Assembly (NCBI GenBank): GCA_025923075.1
Contig: JAICGN010000003.1
Span: 26,823 to 90,822 of the forward strand
Origin: Chitinophagaceae bacterium
GTDB taxonomy: Bacteria; Bacteroidota; Bacteroidia; Chitinophagales; Chitinophagaceae
DNA: 64,000 nt
Reading direction: 5' to 3'
The notes beneath the pieces were generated by a model. The model did not search any database and was not told the origin of the DNA. It saw only the letters and a program-made list of their open reading frames with translations. Both the position numbers and the translations under genes were made by a program. This document shows, piece after piece, positions 44,222 through 52,199 of the stretch (position 1 is its first letter; every line of letters starts with the position of its first letter).

Positions 44222-44554
44222 ATGAAAACTAATCAAGCCCATAAATCCGTACTTTTTATGTTGGTGTTCATGCTGGGACTAACTGTTTTTACAGTCACCA
44301 CAGCACAAAGAAGCAGAGGATTCGACCGTATTGAAAACAAATTTGATCGCAGGGAAGATATCCGAGACAGAACAGAGGACCGCCATGACAGAAAGGAAAA
44401 TGTAACAGACAGGAGAAAAGACGGTGGCGTAGGAGATCGTCGTGAAGATATACGTGACAGAAGAGAAGATGTGAGAGATCGGAAAGAAGATATCCGTGAT
44501 CGCCTTGAAAACAAAAGAGATCGTCGTGAAGATCGCCCAGATCGAAGACGCTAA
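44222..44554 (+). CDS. Exported protein of charged Arg/Asp heptad repeats
   Basis: A 110-residue protein with a signal peptide (about residues 1-29, ending VTTAQ) followed by around nine copies of a seven-residue unit close to D-R-R-E-D-I-R, in places DRKEDIR, DRTEDRH or DRLENKR. The composition is almost wholly Arg, Asp and Glu with one aliphatic residue per unit. It could form a single stable charged helix outside the cytoplasm. No family name or function can be given. A strong terminator follows. Confidence 0.75.
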   Translation: MKTNQAHKSVLFMLVFMLGLTVFTVTTAQRSRGFDRIENKFDRREDIRDRTEDRHDRKENVTDRRKDGGVGDRREDIRDRREDVRDRKEDIRDRLENKRDRREDRPDRRR

Positions 44555-44575
44555 TCCTTACCTTCTTTATAAAAA

Positions 44576-44602
44576 AACCCCGGATAAATCCGGGGTTTTT
44601 TT
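44576..44602 (+). terminator. Intrinsic terminator after the heptad-repeat gene
   Basis: AACCCCGGA and TCCGGGGTT make a 9-base-pair stem with a TAAA loop, followed by TTTTTTTATT. Confidence 0.9.
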
Positions 44603-44700
44603 ATTGCTCCACCAGGAAGAATATGACGAATGAAACGCCGCAACGAGTGGTGAATAGAAATTTCAAATGCTGGTCACGTGAAAAGCTATCATACACAAAT

Positions 44701-45675
44701 TCACCATCCCAACAAATAAGCGAATATCAAAGGCGCTACAATTGTTGCATCACTTTCGATAATATATTTCGGCGTGTCAATTCCTAATTTGCCCCAGGTA
44801 ATTTTTTCATTTGGAACGGCACCGGAATAAGAACCAAATGAAGTTGTTGAATCACTTATCTGGCAGAAATAATTCCAAAATGGAACATCATGCCATTCAA
44901 GATCCTGGTACATCATCGGAACAACGCAAATCGGGAAATCACCGGCAATACCCCCACCGATCTGGAAAAAACCAACTCCTTTACCGCTACTGTTATTTCT
45001 GTACCAATCGGCCAGCCACACCATGTATTCAATTCCGCTTTTCATGGTAGTTGCCTTCATTTGATTCTTTATAACGTAAGAAGCGAATATGTTTCCCATT
45101 GTGCTATCTTCCCAACCGCCAACAACTATCGGAAGGTTCTTTTCTGCAGCGGCCATCATCCAGCTATCCTTTATATCGATTTCATAATGTTGCTTGAGCA
45201 CACCACTAAGCAACATCTTATACATAAACTCATGCGGAAAATATCTTTCACCTCTGGCATCGGCATCCTTCCAAAGTTTGTGAATGTGTTGCTGTATCCT
45301 GCGAAACGCCTCCTCTTCAGGAATACAGGTATCAGTAACACGGTTATAATGATTCTCCAATAGATCCCATTCATCCTGTGGTGTTAAGTCGCGGTAATTA
45401 GGAACTCTTTTGTAGTGACTGTGTGCTACAAGATTCATGATGTCTTCTTCAAGATTAGCACCGGTACAGGAAATGATATGCACTTTATCCTGTCTTATCA
45501 TTTCTGCTAGAGAAATTCCAAGCTCGGCTGTACTCATAGCGCCTGCAAGCGTTACCATCATTTTACCCCCATCCATTAAATGTTGTTCATAGCCTTTCGC
45601 GGCATCTACCAGTGCGGCGGCATTAAAATGACGATAGTGATGCTGGATAAATTGTGAAACGGGACCTTTACTCAT
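44701..45675 (-). CDS. Deoxyhypusine synthase-like protein without the catalytic Lys
   Basis: A 324-residue NAD-binding protein of the deoxyhypusine synthase fold. Conserved pieces are VTLAGAMSTAELG, IISCTGANLEEDIMNL, the C-terminal STTSFGSYSGAVPNEKITWGKL and ESDATIVAPLIFAYLLG. In eukaryotic enzymes the catalytic Lys lies in GGGVVKHHI; here the matching stretch is GGGIAGDFP, so the Lys is absent. Bacteria have no eIF5A, so it cannot do hypusination in the usual way; a polyamine reaction is possible. The start at 45675 (MSKGPVSQFIQ) is preferred over an in-frame start at 45684. Confidence 0.88.
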   Translation of the reverse strand: MSKGPVSQFIQHHYRHFNAAALVDAAKGYEQHLMDGGKMMVTLAGAMSTAELGISLAEMIRQDKVHIISCTGANLEEDIMNLVAHSHYKRVPNYRDLTPQDEWDLLENHYNRVTDTCIPEEEAFRRIQQHIHKLWKDADARGERYFPHEFMYKMLLSGVLKQHYEIDIKDSWMMAAAEKNLPIVVGGWEDSTMGNIFASYVIKNQMKATTMKSGIEYMVWLADWYRNNSSGKGVGFFQIGGGIAGDFPICVVPMMYQDLEWHDVPFWNYFCQISDSTTSFGSYSGAVPNEKITWGKLGIDTPKYIIESDATIVAPLIFAYLLGW

Positions 45676-45835
45676 TTTGATCAAAAGTTTTAGCGCCGCC
45701 TTCAGATCACAATACCGTGAGACAATGCGGGAGAGCCTGCCGTTGGCTAACCTATTTTATGATGAACCTGATCGAGGGCTTCGGCAGACAAGCCGCAAAA
45801 ATAAATTATTTGAAATAATGCGATCAATAAAAAAA

Positions 45836-45853
45836 CCCCGACTAAGCGGTCGG
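45836..45853 (-). terminator. Intrinsic terminator of the first PepSY-like gene
   Basis: On the minus strand CCCGACC and GTCGGGG arms are followed by TTTTTTTATT. It lies 34 bases past the stop codon of the gene at 45887-46327. Confidence 0.75.
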
Positions 45854-45886
45854 GTACACACCACATGCTCACGAAAGAACTGATTT

Positions 45887-46327
45887 TTATTTGACCCTTT
45901 TAACCATCATTACATTTCCTCCGGGACTTACTTGCAATAAGAGCTTTCTATTTTTTCTCTCAGCCTGAATCTGGTACAATGTTTCATCATCACGTGTGAT
46001 TTCCACAAACCCATAACAACTAGCATCAGCAAAATCTTTTTCCAATGTTTTAATAACAGATAAGGGGAGTTGCATGTAAAGAATGTTTCGTGCTGTGCTT
46101 ACCAATTCTGCATCTGCATTGTACCAGGCGATAAAGGCCTGATCATTTACCGAAAAGTTTACCTGTGCAAACTTTCCTTTTATTTGCCATTTTACATTTT
46201 GTGCAAACGAGAATTCCTTTTGAAATGCAGATAAAATTTTCGGGTCAACATCGCGTTCTTCGTTTGCAATTGATGCCGCAATACCGATTGTAAGCAACGC
46301 AAGCAGCGTTACAACGATCTTTTTCAT
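45887..46327 (-). CDS. PepSY-like secreted protein, paralogue 1
   Basis: A 146-residue exported protein with signal peptide MKKIVVTLLALLTIGIAASIA. The mature protein has the PepSY-like/BLIP-like pattern shared by three proteins in this window: FQKEFSFAQNVKWQIKGKFAQVNF, then FIAWYNADAELVSTARNILYMQLPLSVIKTLEKDF. Such small periplasmic proteins are common in Bacteroidota and have no proven role. The ATG at 46327 begins the signal peptide; the in-frame start at 46396 is rejected. A TACATTTG box is seen on the minus strand at 46394-46401. Confidence 0.8.
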   Translation of the reverse strand: MKKIVVTLLALLTIGIAASIANEERDVDPKILSAFQKEFSFAQNVKWQIKGKFAQVNFSVNDQAFIAWYNADAELVSTARNILYMQLPLSVIKTLEKDFADASCYGFVEITRDDETLYQIQAERKNRKLLLQVSPGGNVMMVKRVK

Positions 46328-46530
46328 AATAGAAGGTTTAAAGGTTAAGGCGTTTGAGAATATTATCCGAAGTAGTATGTGCGGGATGAATATCAAATGT
46401 ACAATAGCAGGTAGCAGGAACCTATGTCTTTATGATCGGCGGAGTGTTGTGTTAAAAATATTAACTATGCGCCGTTGATCGATCCTGGTTATCGCCGAAT
46501 ACAATGTTCAGCAGTAACCAAAATAAGAAG

Positions 46531-46549
46531 CCCCCGATTTAACCGGGGG
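46531..46549 (-). terminator. Intrinsic terminator of the second PepSY-like gene
   Basis: CCCCCG and CGGGGG arms with a 7-base loop. On the minus strand the hairpin is followed by a T-rich stretch. It lies between paralogues 1 and 2. Confidence 0.65.
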
Positions 46550-46588
46550 ATTTTCTTAATTTACCACACACCAAAACTAACTTGTTTA

Positions 46589-47032
46589 TCAGCTCTTTTT
46601 GTTTTTGCTATAAGTACTCCAGCTGCCTGCATTGGCTGAATGCAGCATCAATTTTGTATCAGCTGTTTCAAGTGTTACATAGTAATGAATCCCTTCCCCA
46701 TTGCTTACCTCAAACAGGTCGCTGATCCAATATTTACCGTATTCATTTTTCAGACTGCTAAAAAGATTGATCGGCAATTGGATTGAACTGATATATCTGG
46801 CAAGACTTATCAATTCGCCTTCCAGATTATAATATGCAAACACTCTTCGCTCATTCAAAGAAAATATGGCTCTGAAATAATTGCTGCCGGTTTCCCACAC
46901 TACATTCTGGGCAGTAGAAAATTCAGCTTTAAAAGAAGCCAGCGCTTTAGGGGAAACTCTTTCATCATTTGCAAACACACTGCTAACTCCTACTGTTACT
47001 AAAAGTCCGAAGACGAATAATATCTTTTTCAT
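46589..47032 (-). CDS. PepSY-like secreted protein, paralogue 2
   Basis: A 147-residue exported protein with signal peptide MKKILFVFGLLVTVGVSSVFA. The core FKAEFSTAQNVVWETGSNYFRAIFSLNERRVFAYYNLEGELISLARYISSIQLPINLF parallels the proteins at 45887 and 51393. It sits upstream of paralogue 1 on the same strand with its own terminator and promoter, so the two are separate units. Function unknown. Confidence 0.8.
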   Translation of the reverse strand: MKKILFVFGLLVTVGVSSVFANDERVSPKALASFKAEFSTAQNVVWETGSNYFRAIFSLNERRVFAYYNLEGELISLARYISSIQLPINLFSSLKNEYGKYWISDLFEVSNGEGIHYYVTLETADTKLMLHSANAGSWSTYSKNKKS

Positions 47033-47105
47033 ATCTCAAAAGTTTAATGGTTAAGGTGAAAATTTAAGGTTTAATGATTAATCGTTTAGTATTAGTGTGA
47101 CGAAT

Positions 47106-47137
47106 CAAAGATAGATTTCGTTACATGCGGTGACAAG
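47106..47137 (-). promoter_or_regulatory. Promoter for PepSY-like paralogue 2
   Basis: On the minus strand CTTG (47137-47134), 20 bases, then TATCTTTG (47113-47106), a full -7 match with a near -33 match. The leader is about 65 bases. The remaining 47138-47354 shows nothing else recognisable. Confidence 0.55.
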
Positions 47138-47354
47138 CCAATTGTGATTGGCGGGGAGTAATGTTAATACAAGTGAAAGAAAAAGAATGAATGTGAAACT
47201 GTATCCGCCTTTAATGCCGTCAGCGTATACTAAAGTCCATTCATCATCTATTCAAACATGAGGTTGAAATGTGAAAATTTTTATAACAAATGAAAGATGT
47301 TCTAAAACCTGTAACAAACCCAGTTCTGTTTCGTCTATCAAGTATCTTTAGCCT

Positions 47355-47945
47355 ATGAATTACCTGGCGCATGCATACCTTTCTTTCAACAGACCGGGTA
47401 TACTGGTGGGTAACATGATCAGCGATTTTGTAAAGGGCAGGAAAAAATATGACTATCCGGAGAAAATTCAACACGGCATCAGGCTCCATCGGGAGATCGA
47501 TAATTTTACCGATACACATTTTGTCACGAAAGAAGCAAAAGAAATATTTCGCCCGGCCTATCGATTGTATGCGGGTTCATTTATTGATGTGGTATATGAC
47601 CACTTTCTTGCACTTGATGAGAATGAGTTCACAGATAAAAGCCTTAAGGCTTTTACAATAAATACTTATAATTTGCTAGATCAGGATACAGATCATTTCC
47701 CTGAAAAATTCAGCATGATGTATCCGTACATGAAAGCACATAACTGGCTTTACAATTATAGATACCGGGAAGGCGTACAAAAAAGTCTGGGGGGCCTTGT
47801 CAGAAGATCAAAATATCTGAGTGAAAGCGACACCGCCTATGTTTTATTTACCGATCATTATGATTTATTAAAACAATTGTACCATCTATTTTTCCCTGAA
47901 GTAAAGGCAATGGCAGTGAGTTGGCTAAAACAATTGGATGCGTAG
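47355..47945 (+). CDS. Acyl carrier protein phosphodiesterase family (DUF479)
   Basis: A 196-residue cytosolic protein of the AcpH/DUF479 family, which removes the phosphopantetheine group from acyl carrier protein. The start is MNYLAHAYLSFNRPGILVGNMISDFVKGRKKYDYP, followed by GIRLHREIDNFTDTH and VVYDHFLALDENEF, giving the His/Asp metal-site pattern. Bacteroidota proteins of this type are diverged and the activity is inferred. Confidence 0.85.
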   Translation: MNYLAHAYLSFNRPGILVGNMISDFVKGRKKYDYPEKIQHGIRLHREIDNFTDTHFVTKEAKEIFRPAYRLYAGSFIDVVYDHFLALDENEFTDKSLKAFTINTYNLLDQDTDHFPEKFSMMYPYMKAHNWLYNYRYREGVQKSLGGLVRRSKYLSESDTAYVLFTDHYDLLKQLYHLFFPEVKAMAVSWLKQLDA

Positions 47946-47965
47946 CGAACGATTCTGCCTGTAAA

Positions 47966-47996
47966 TTCGTCAAAGACTATGAAACAGTTATTTTTG
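47966..47996 (+). promoter_or_regulatory. Promoter for the DUF2911 pair
   Basis: TTCG at 47966-47969 (one mismatch to TTTG), 19 bases, then TATTTTTG at 47989-47996. The first DUF2911 ATG is at 48015. Confidence 0.5.
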
Positions 47997-48014
47997 TCAT
48001 TTTAAATCCTATTT

Positions 48015-48581
48015 ATGCGTAAAATTTCGGCTTTAATTATTTTTACAATTTTATTTTTATCATCTTTTTCACAATCTGCACCCAAACTCCCTGAAGTTGA
48101 CAAGTCTCCAATGGATGTTAGCTACTACCCGGGGAATTATCCAATCCTGAAAATCCAGAATAAGGCAACAGAGCCCTTAGTTGCCAGGGTCATTTATAGC
48201 CGCCCGCAAAAACAAGGTAGAAAAGTTTTTGGCGAATTGGTAGAATACGGAAAGGTGTGGAGGCTGGGCGCAAATGAGGCAACAGAAATCGAATTCTATA
48301 AAGATGTAAAGATTGACGGAAAAAAAATTGGAAAAGGCCGCTACACACTGTATGCCGTGGTCAATGAAAGCGCATGGACTATGATCCTGAATAAAGACAC
48401 CGATACATGGGGCGCATTTAAATATGATTCAAAAAAGGATGTAATGCGAACTGACGTGCCTGTGCAAAAGACAGGTGAAATGATCGAAAGCATGTCAATG
48501 TGGTTTGAAAAATCTGCAAGCGGTTTATCATTGATCATCGCATGGGAACAGGTGAAAATTTCTGTGCCAATCACGTTATAA
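48015..48581 (+). CDS. DUF2911 protein, exported
   Basis: A 188-residue secreted protein with signal peptide MRKISALIIFTILFLSSFSQ. The DUF2911 domain fills the rest: PMDVSYYPGNYPILKIQN, RVIYSRPQKQGRKVFGELVEYGKVWRLGANEATEIEF and GRYTLYAVVNESAWTMILNKDTDTWGAF. No enzymatic residues are known for the family. It is directly followed by a paralogue with a 7-base gap. Confidence 0.85.
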   Translation: MRKISALIIFTILFLSSFSQSAPKLPEVDKSPMDVSYYPGNYPILKIQNKATEPLVARVIYSRPQKQGRKVFGELVEYGKVWRLGANEATEIEFYKDVKIDGKKIGKGRYTLYAVVNESAWTMILNKDTDTWGAFKYDSKKDVMRTDVPVQKTGEMIESMSMWFEKSASGLSLIIAWEQVKISVPITL

Positions 48582-48588
48582 AAAAGCT

Positions 48589-49212
48589 ATGAGAAAAAAT
48601 TTAGTGCTATTTCTATCTGTCCTGTGTTTAAGCTGCAATGAAGAGGAAGGACCTTCGGGTAATGACACTCCCGCTAAAATTGACACGCCTGTAAAAGTTC
48701 TTCCTCCGATTACTCATTACACTGTGCCCGATAACTCACCCATGGATATGGTTTATTTTCCTGGCGACTATCCACTATTAAAAATGGCCGAAAAAACTTC
48801 TTCCCCTCCTTTGATGAGAATTATTTATAGCCGCCCGCAAAAACAAAACAGGAAAATTTTCAATGGCCTGATAAAATACGATGTGCCATGGAGGCTTGGG
48901 GCCAATGAGTCAACAGAAATAGAATTTTTTTCTGTCGCAACTATTCAGAACAAGACAATAAAACCCGGGCGATATATTTTATACTGCATACCGCAGGAAA
49001 CGAAATGGTCCCTTGTTTTCAATTCAAATCTATACAGCTGGGGGCTCCAGCAAAACCAACAAAAAGATTTGCTGAAATTTGAAGTGCCAGTTGAAAAAAA
49101 TAGTGGGGTTATCGAGTACTTCACTATTGCAATTGAAAAACGATCTGATAAAAACGCTGAAGTTATTTTTCTTTGGGATGATGTAAAAGCAAGGTTGCCT
49201 GTAAGTTTTTAA
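48589..49212 (+). CDS. DUF2911 lipoprotein, paralogue
   Basis: A 207-residue lipoprotein. The N-terminus MRKNLVLFLSVLCLSCNEEEG has a lipobox with Cys near residue 16, followed by a linker rich in Pro and Thr, then a DUF2911 domain parallel to the preceding gene (MDMVYFPGDYPLLKM; RIIYSRPQKQNRKIFNGLIKYDVPWRLGANESTEIEF). The two genes are a tandem duplication that split in cell location: one soluble, one lipid-anchored. Confidence 0.85.
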   Translation: MRKNLVLFLSVLCLSCNEEEGPSGNDTPAKIDTPVKVLPPITHYTVPDNSPMDMVYFPGDYPLLKMAEKTSSPPLMRIIYSRPQKQNRKIFNGLIKYDVPWRLGANESTEIEFFSVATIQNKTIKPGRYILYCIPQETKWSLVFNSNLYSWGLQQNQQKDLLKFEVPVEKNSGVIEYFTIAIEKRSDKNAEVIFLWDDVKARLPVSF

Positions 49213-49458
49213 GATAATGTTGTCATCCCCCTTCCGCCCTTGATCACGCTTTACTTAGACGGACATCCTTCCCTGAGAATCCGAATGGTTCGCCTTGCTA
49301 TTCTGTATTCATCAAATTGCGTCGCCACCGGTAGGCCTCGGAATTATCAGACACTGATACTGCCTTAAGGGACCCGAAGTGGAAGGGTCGCAGCCGATAG
49401 CTTTCGGCTCATCTACGTCCTGTTCGCTATTCAGCTATTTATTCACTTACTTTACATT

Positions 49459-51324
49459 ATGTGTGGTATTGCAGGCATTATATCATCCAACCCGCTGTTT
49501 GTAACGGCTGATCGGATAAAAAAAATGACCGATTCACTGGTGCACCGGGGGCCCGATGCAGAAGGACATTGGACAAATACTGATAATACAACAGCACTGG
49601 GAAATCGTCGTCTTTCCGTCATTGATCTAAGTAATGCAGGGAACCAGCCCATGCATTATCTGAACCGTTATACTATTATTCATAATGGTGAGGTCTATAA
49701 TTATGTTGAGATCAAAAAGGAGTTACAAGCAAAGGGTTATTCATTCTTTTCAAAAACAGATACGGAAGTAATAGTGGCAGCTTACGATTGTTGGGGAGAA
49801 GAATGTGTTGACTATTTTGACGGTATGTTTGCTTTTGCTATCTGGGATGAAAAGCAAAAAGAGTTGTTTGCGGCAAGAGACCGGTTCGGAGAAAAACCAT
49901 TTTTTTATTTTTTAGACAGTGAACAATTTGTTTTTGCCTCAGAAATGAAAGCCCTGTGGGCAGCAGGCATCAAAAGAACAGTAAATTTAAAGCTGCTTTT
50001 TAATTATCTAACGATTGGTTATGTTGATAATCCAAATATCCCGGAAGAAACTTTCTTTGAAGATGTTTCTAAACTGCCCCCGGCTTCATTTCTAAAATTT
50101 TCAATCCCTGGCTTCAAATTGTCAATTACTAATTACTGGGATATCGAGATTGAAAATGAAAACAAAAAAATTACAGATGCCGAAGCGATGGAACAGTTTA
50201 GCTTCCTTTTTCAGCAATCAGTAAAAAGAAGACTAAGAAGCGATGTGTCAATTGGTACAAGTTTGAGCGGAGGATTAGACAGTTCCTCAATTGTAGCAAC
50301 CATATTGAATGTTCAAAAAGCCTCCCCCGTTGGGGGAGGTTTGGCGGGGGCTGCTTTCTCATCCGTCTTTCCGGGCTTTGAAAAAGATGAATCCATGTTT
50401 GCAAAACTGGTGGCTGATAAATTTAAGTTACAGCATTTCACAACAACACCTGATGCAGCCTCTTTATTTAACGATCTTGAAAAACTTTTCTATTACCAGG
50501 AAGAACCTTTTAGCTCTGCCAGTATTTATGCACAGTATAAGGTGTATGAAATGGCAAAGCAACAGGGAATAAAAGTTTTGCTTGATGGTCAGGGTGCCGA
50601 TGAAACCCTGGCAGGCTATCATAAATACTATAAATGGTATTGGCAGGAGCTCTATAGAAAAAGGAAATTGTTATCAAGCCATGAATTGCAAGCTGCAAAA
50701 GAAAAGGGTGTCACCGAAAAATTTGGTTGGAAGAACAGAGTTGCAGCGTTGTTTCCCGAGTTTGCAACAATAGTTTTGGAAAGACAATACTTATTAAATG
50801 CCCTGAAACACGAGGACCTCACAAAGGATTTTACTCTTCTTCAAAGTAAGGAAGCCTATTACATTACACCTGAAATATTCAGCCTGAACGGAGTTCTGTA
50901 TTTTAATACTTGTATGCATGGGTTGGAAGAATTGTTGCGGTATGCAGACAGAAACTCAATGGCACATGGCCGGGAGGTTCGCCTGCCATTCCTAAATCAT
51001 GAGTTGGTCGAATTTGTTTTCTCATTGCCTGCAAATTTTAAGATTAGAGATGGCTGGACAAAGTGGCTGCTCAGGAAAACTATGGAGAAGCATCTGCCCG
51101 CTGAAATAACATGGAGAAGGGATAAAACAGGTTTTGAGCCGCCGCAACAACAATGGATGCAAAACAATAATATCCAGCAACTGATCACGACCGCCAAACA
51201 AACACTTATTGAAGAAAAAATTTTAAAGCCTGAAACAAAAAGCGAAAAAATTGAACCAAAGGCGGCACATGAAGCGGCCAATTATGACTGGCGTTATCTC
51301 ACCTCTTCATTTTTGTTTAAATAA
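49459..51324 (+). CDS. asnB: Asparagine synthase (glutamine-hydrolysing)
   Basis: Makes asparagine from aspartate, ATP and glutamine. The class II glutaminase domain starts with Cys2 (MCGIAGIISS) and fills about 200 residues; the ATP pyrophosphatase domain has the SGGLDSSSIVATIL loop near residue 271 and LDGQGADETLAGYHKYY. At residues about 287-298 the sequence KASPVGGGLAGAA is encoded by a GC-rich palindromic repeat inserted in frame. Catalytic motifs on both sides are intact, so the enzyme is probably active. The length of 621 is normal. Confidence 0.93.
   Translation: MCGIAGIISSNPLFVTADRIKKMTDSLVHRGPDAEGHWTNTDNTTALGNRRLSVIDLSNAGNQPMHYLNRYTIIHNGEVYNYVEIKKELQAKGYSFFSKTDTEVIVAAYDCWGEECVDYFDGMFAFAIWDEKQKELFAARDRFGEKPFFYFLDSEQFVFASEMKALWAAGIKRTVNLKLLFNYLTIGYVDNPNIPEETFFEDVSKLPPASFLKFSIPGFKLSITNYWDIEIENENKKITDAEAMEQFSFLFQQSVKRRLRSDVSIGTSLSGGLDSSSIVATILNVQKASPVGGGLAGAAFSSVFPGFEKDESMFAKLVADKFKLQHFTTTPDAASLFNDLEKLFYYQEEPFSSASIYAQYKVYEMAKQQGIKVLLDGQGADETLAGYHKYYKWYWQELYRKRKLLSSHELQAAKEKGVTEKFGWKNRVAALFPEFATIVLERQYLLNALKHEDLTKDFTLLQSKEAYYITPEIFSLNGVLYFNTCMHGLEELLRYADRNSMAHGREVRLPFLNHELVEFVFSLPANFKIRDGWTKWLLRKTMEKHLPAEITWRRDKTGFEPPQQQWMQNNNIQQLITTAKQTLIEEKILKPETKSEKIEPKAAHEAANYDWRYLTSSFLFK
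50319..50352. repeat. Palindromic repeat inside asnB
   Basis: CCTCCCCC (50321-50328), GTT, GGGGGAGG (50332-50339), then TTTGGCGGGGGCT. It has the same order of parts as the intergenic element at 14371-14397. It keeps the reading frame open and encodes a Gly/Ala-rich loop. Confidence 0.7.
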
Positions 51325-51328
51325 AATA

Positions 51329-51350
51329 GCCGCTTCATTATTGAAACGGC
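51329..51350 (-). terminator. Intrinsic terminator between asnB and the third PepSY-like gene
   Basis: GCCGCTTCA and TTGAAACGGC arms (one mismatch). On the minus strand the stem is followed by TATTTTATTT, so it suits the gene at 51393-51830; it may also slow asnB read-through. Confidence 0.65.
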
Positions 51351-51392
51351 CATTTACATCGGAATACTAATTGCACTTAATGCCCTGCCAGG

Positions 51393-51830
51393 CTAAGCTT
51401 TTCTATATTTTTTTGATAGCTCGAGAGATCCCAGGCCATCGGCTATAATAATATACCAGTTTTTCTCATCCTGAAGCACTACATGATATTTAACCTCCTC
51501 CTCAGTTGCAGATTCGGTTACACCATATATAGATTTTCCAACATACTTCTTCTTAATTTTCGTAAGAACATTGATTGGGAGATTTTCCTCGCCATAATAA
51601 CGGGTAGTGCGGAGAAGGTTCCCATCCATATCATAAAATGCCCTTGTTGCAATTTCTGATTGTTTGAAATGGGCTTCGTAATAATTTGCCATTTCATGCC
51701 ATACAACATCCTTGGCTTTAACAAATGTTGATTCAAAGGCTTTAAGTACTTTTTCATTTACTTCAGGAGGGGCAGCGGCCGCAGCGCCAAGTGCGGCAAA
51801 CAGGCATACAAAAACTATTATCTTTTTCAT
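51393..51830 (-). CDS. PepSY-like secreted protein, paralogue 3
   Basis: A 145-residue exported protein with signal peptide MKKIIVFVCLFAALGAAAAA. The core FESTFVKAKDVVWHEMANYYEAHFKQSEIATRAFYDMDGNLLRTTRYYGEENLPINVLTKIKKKYVG aligns by eye with the two proteins at 45887 and 46589. It is convergent with asnB. Function unknown. Confidence 0.8.
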   Translation of the reverse strand: MKKIIVFVCLFAALGAAAAAPPEVNEKVLKAFESTFVKAKDVVWHEMANYYEAHFKQSEIATRAFYDMDGNLLRTTRYYGEENLPINVLTKIKKKYVGKSIYGVTESATEEEVKYHVVLQDEKNWYIIIADGLGSLELSKKYRKA

Positions 51831-52199
51831 GGTTATACTTTTTGGGTTAAAGATTTTTGATTGATTTAAAGTTAGGTTACTATAAATCCAGGGACAAGCA
51901 GTTATCTGCTACCGGTAAATGAAGATTATTATCCGGGTACCTGTAAAAAAATCATAATAAGGCTGAGGCATTAAAAAGAGGGCTTTAAAAATATGTTCAG
52001 TATGCCGAAGCATGATTAAAAAAGCTCTCAATCATAGGTTAAGCGTTTGTTAAGTGAAGATTTGATGATGATGAATGGTAAACACTGATTTGACCGATAT
52101 TTCACATCTTTGCACTCATTCAAAATTCTAATATGAAATGAGCCATAATCCCGCCTAAGGCGGGACCATGTGACAAATAAAAAAATATAAAATATACAC
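51831..52199. other. Intergenic region before the trans-sulfuration gene
   Basis: No gene or known riboswitch fold is apparent in these 370 bases. The region is AT-rich with one palindrome at 52149-52165. It must hold promoters for the divergent PepSY-like and trans-sulfuration genes. Confidence 0.5.
52149..52165. repeat. Palindrome TCCCGCC-TAA-GGCGGGA
   Basis: A perfect 7-base-pair stem with TAA loop in the leader of the trans-sulfuration gene. The core CGCCTAAGGCG is the reverse complement of the core at 14590-14606. Confidence 0.6.

Noticed and set aside
44890..45363. 157-codon open frame on the plus strand within the DHS-like gene
   Set aside because: It is an antisense shadow of the conserved minus-strand gene and encodes no known pattern.
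45677..45883. Open frame of 68 codons upstream of the DHS-like gene
   Set aside because: No recognisable pattern, and it overlaps the terminator of the neighbouring gene and the DHS-like gene start region.
51831..52199. SAM or other sulfur riboswitch in front of the trans-sulfuration gene
   Set aside because: No conserved riboswitch core could be drawn; only one simple palindrome is present.
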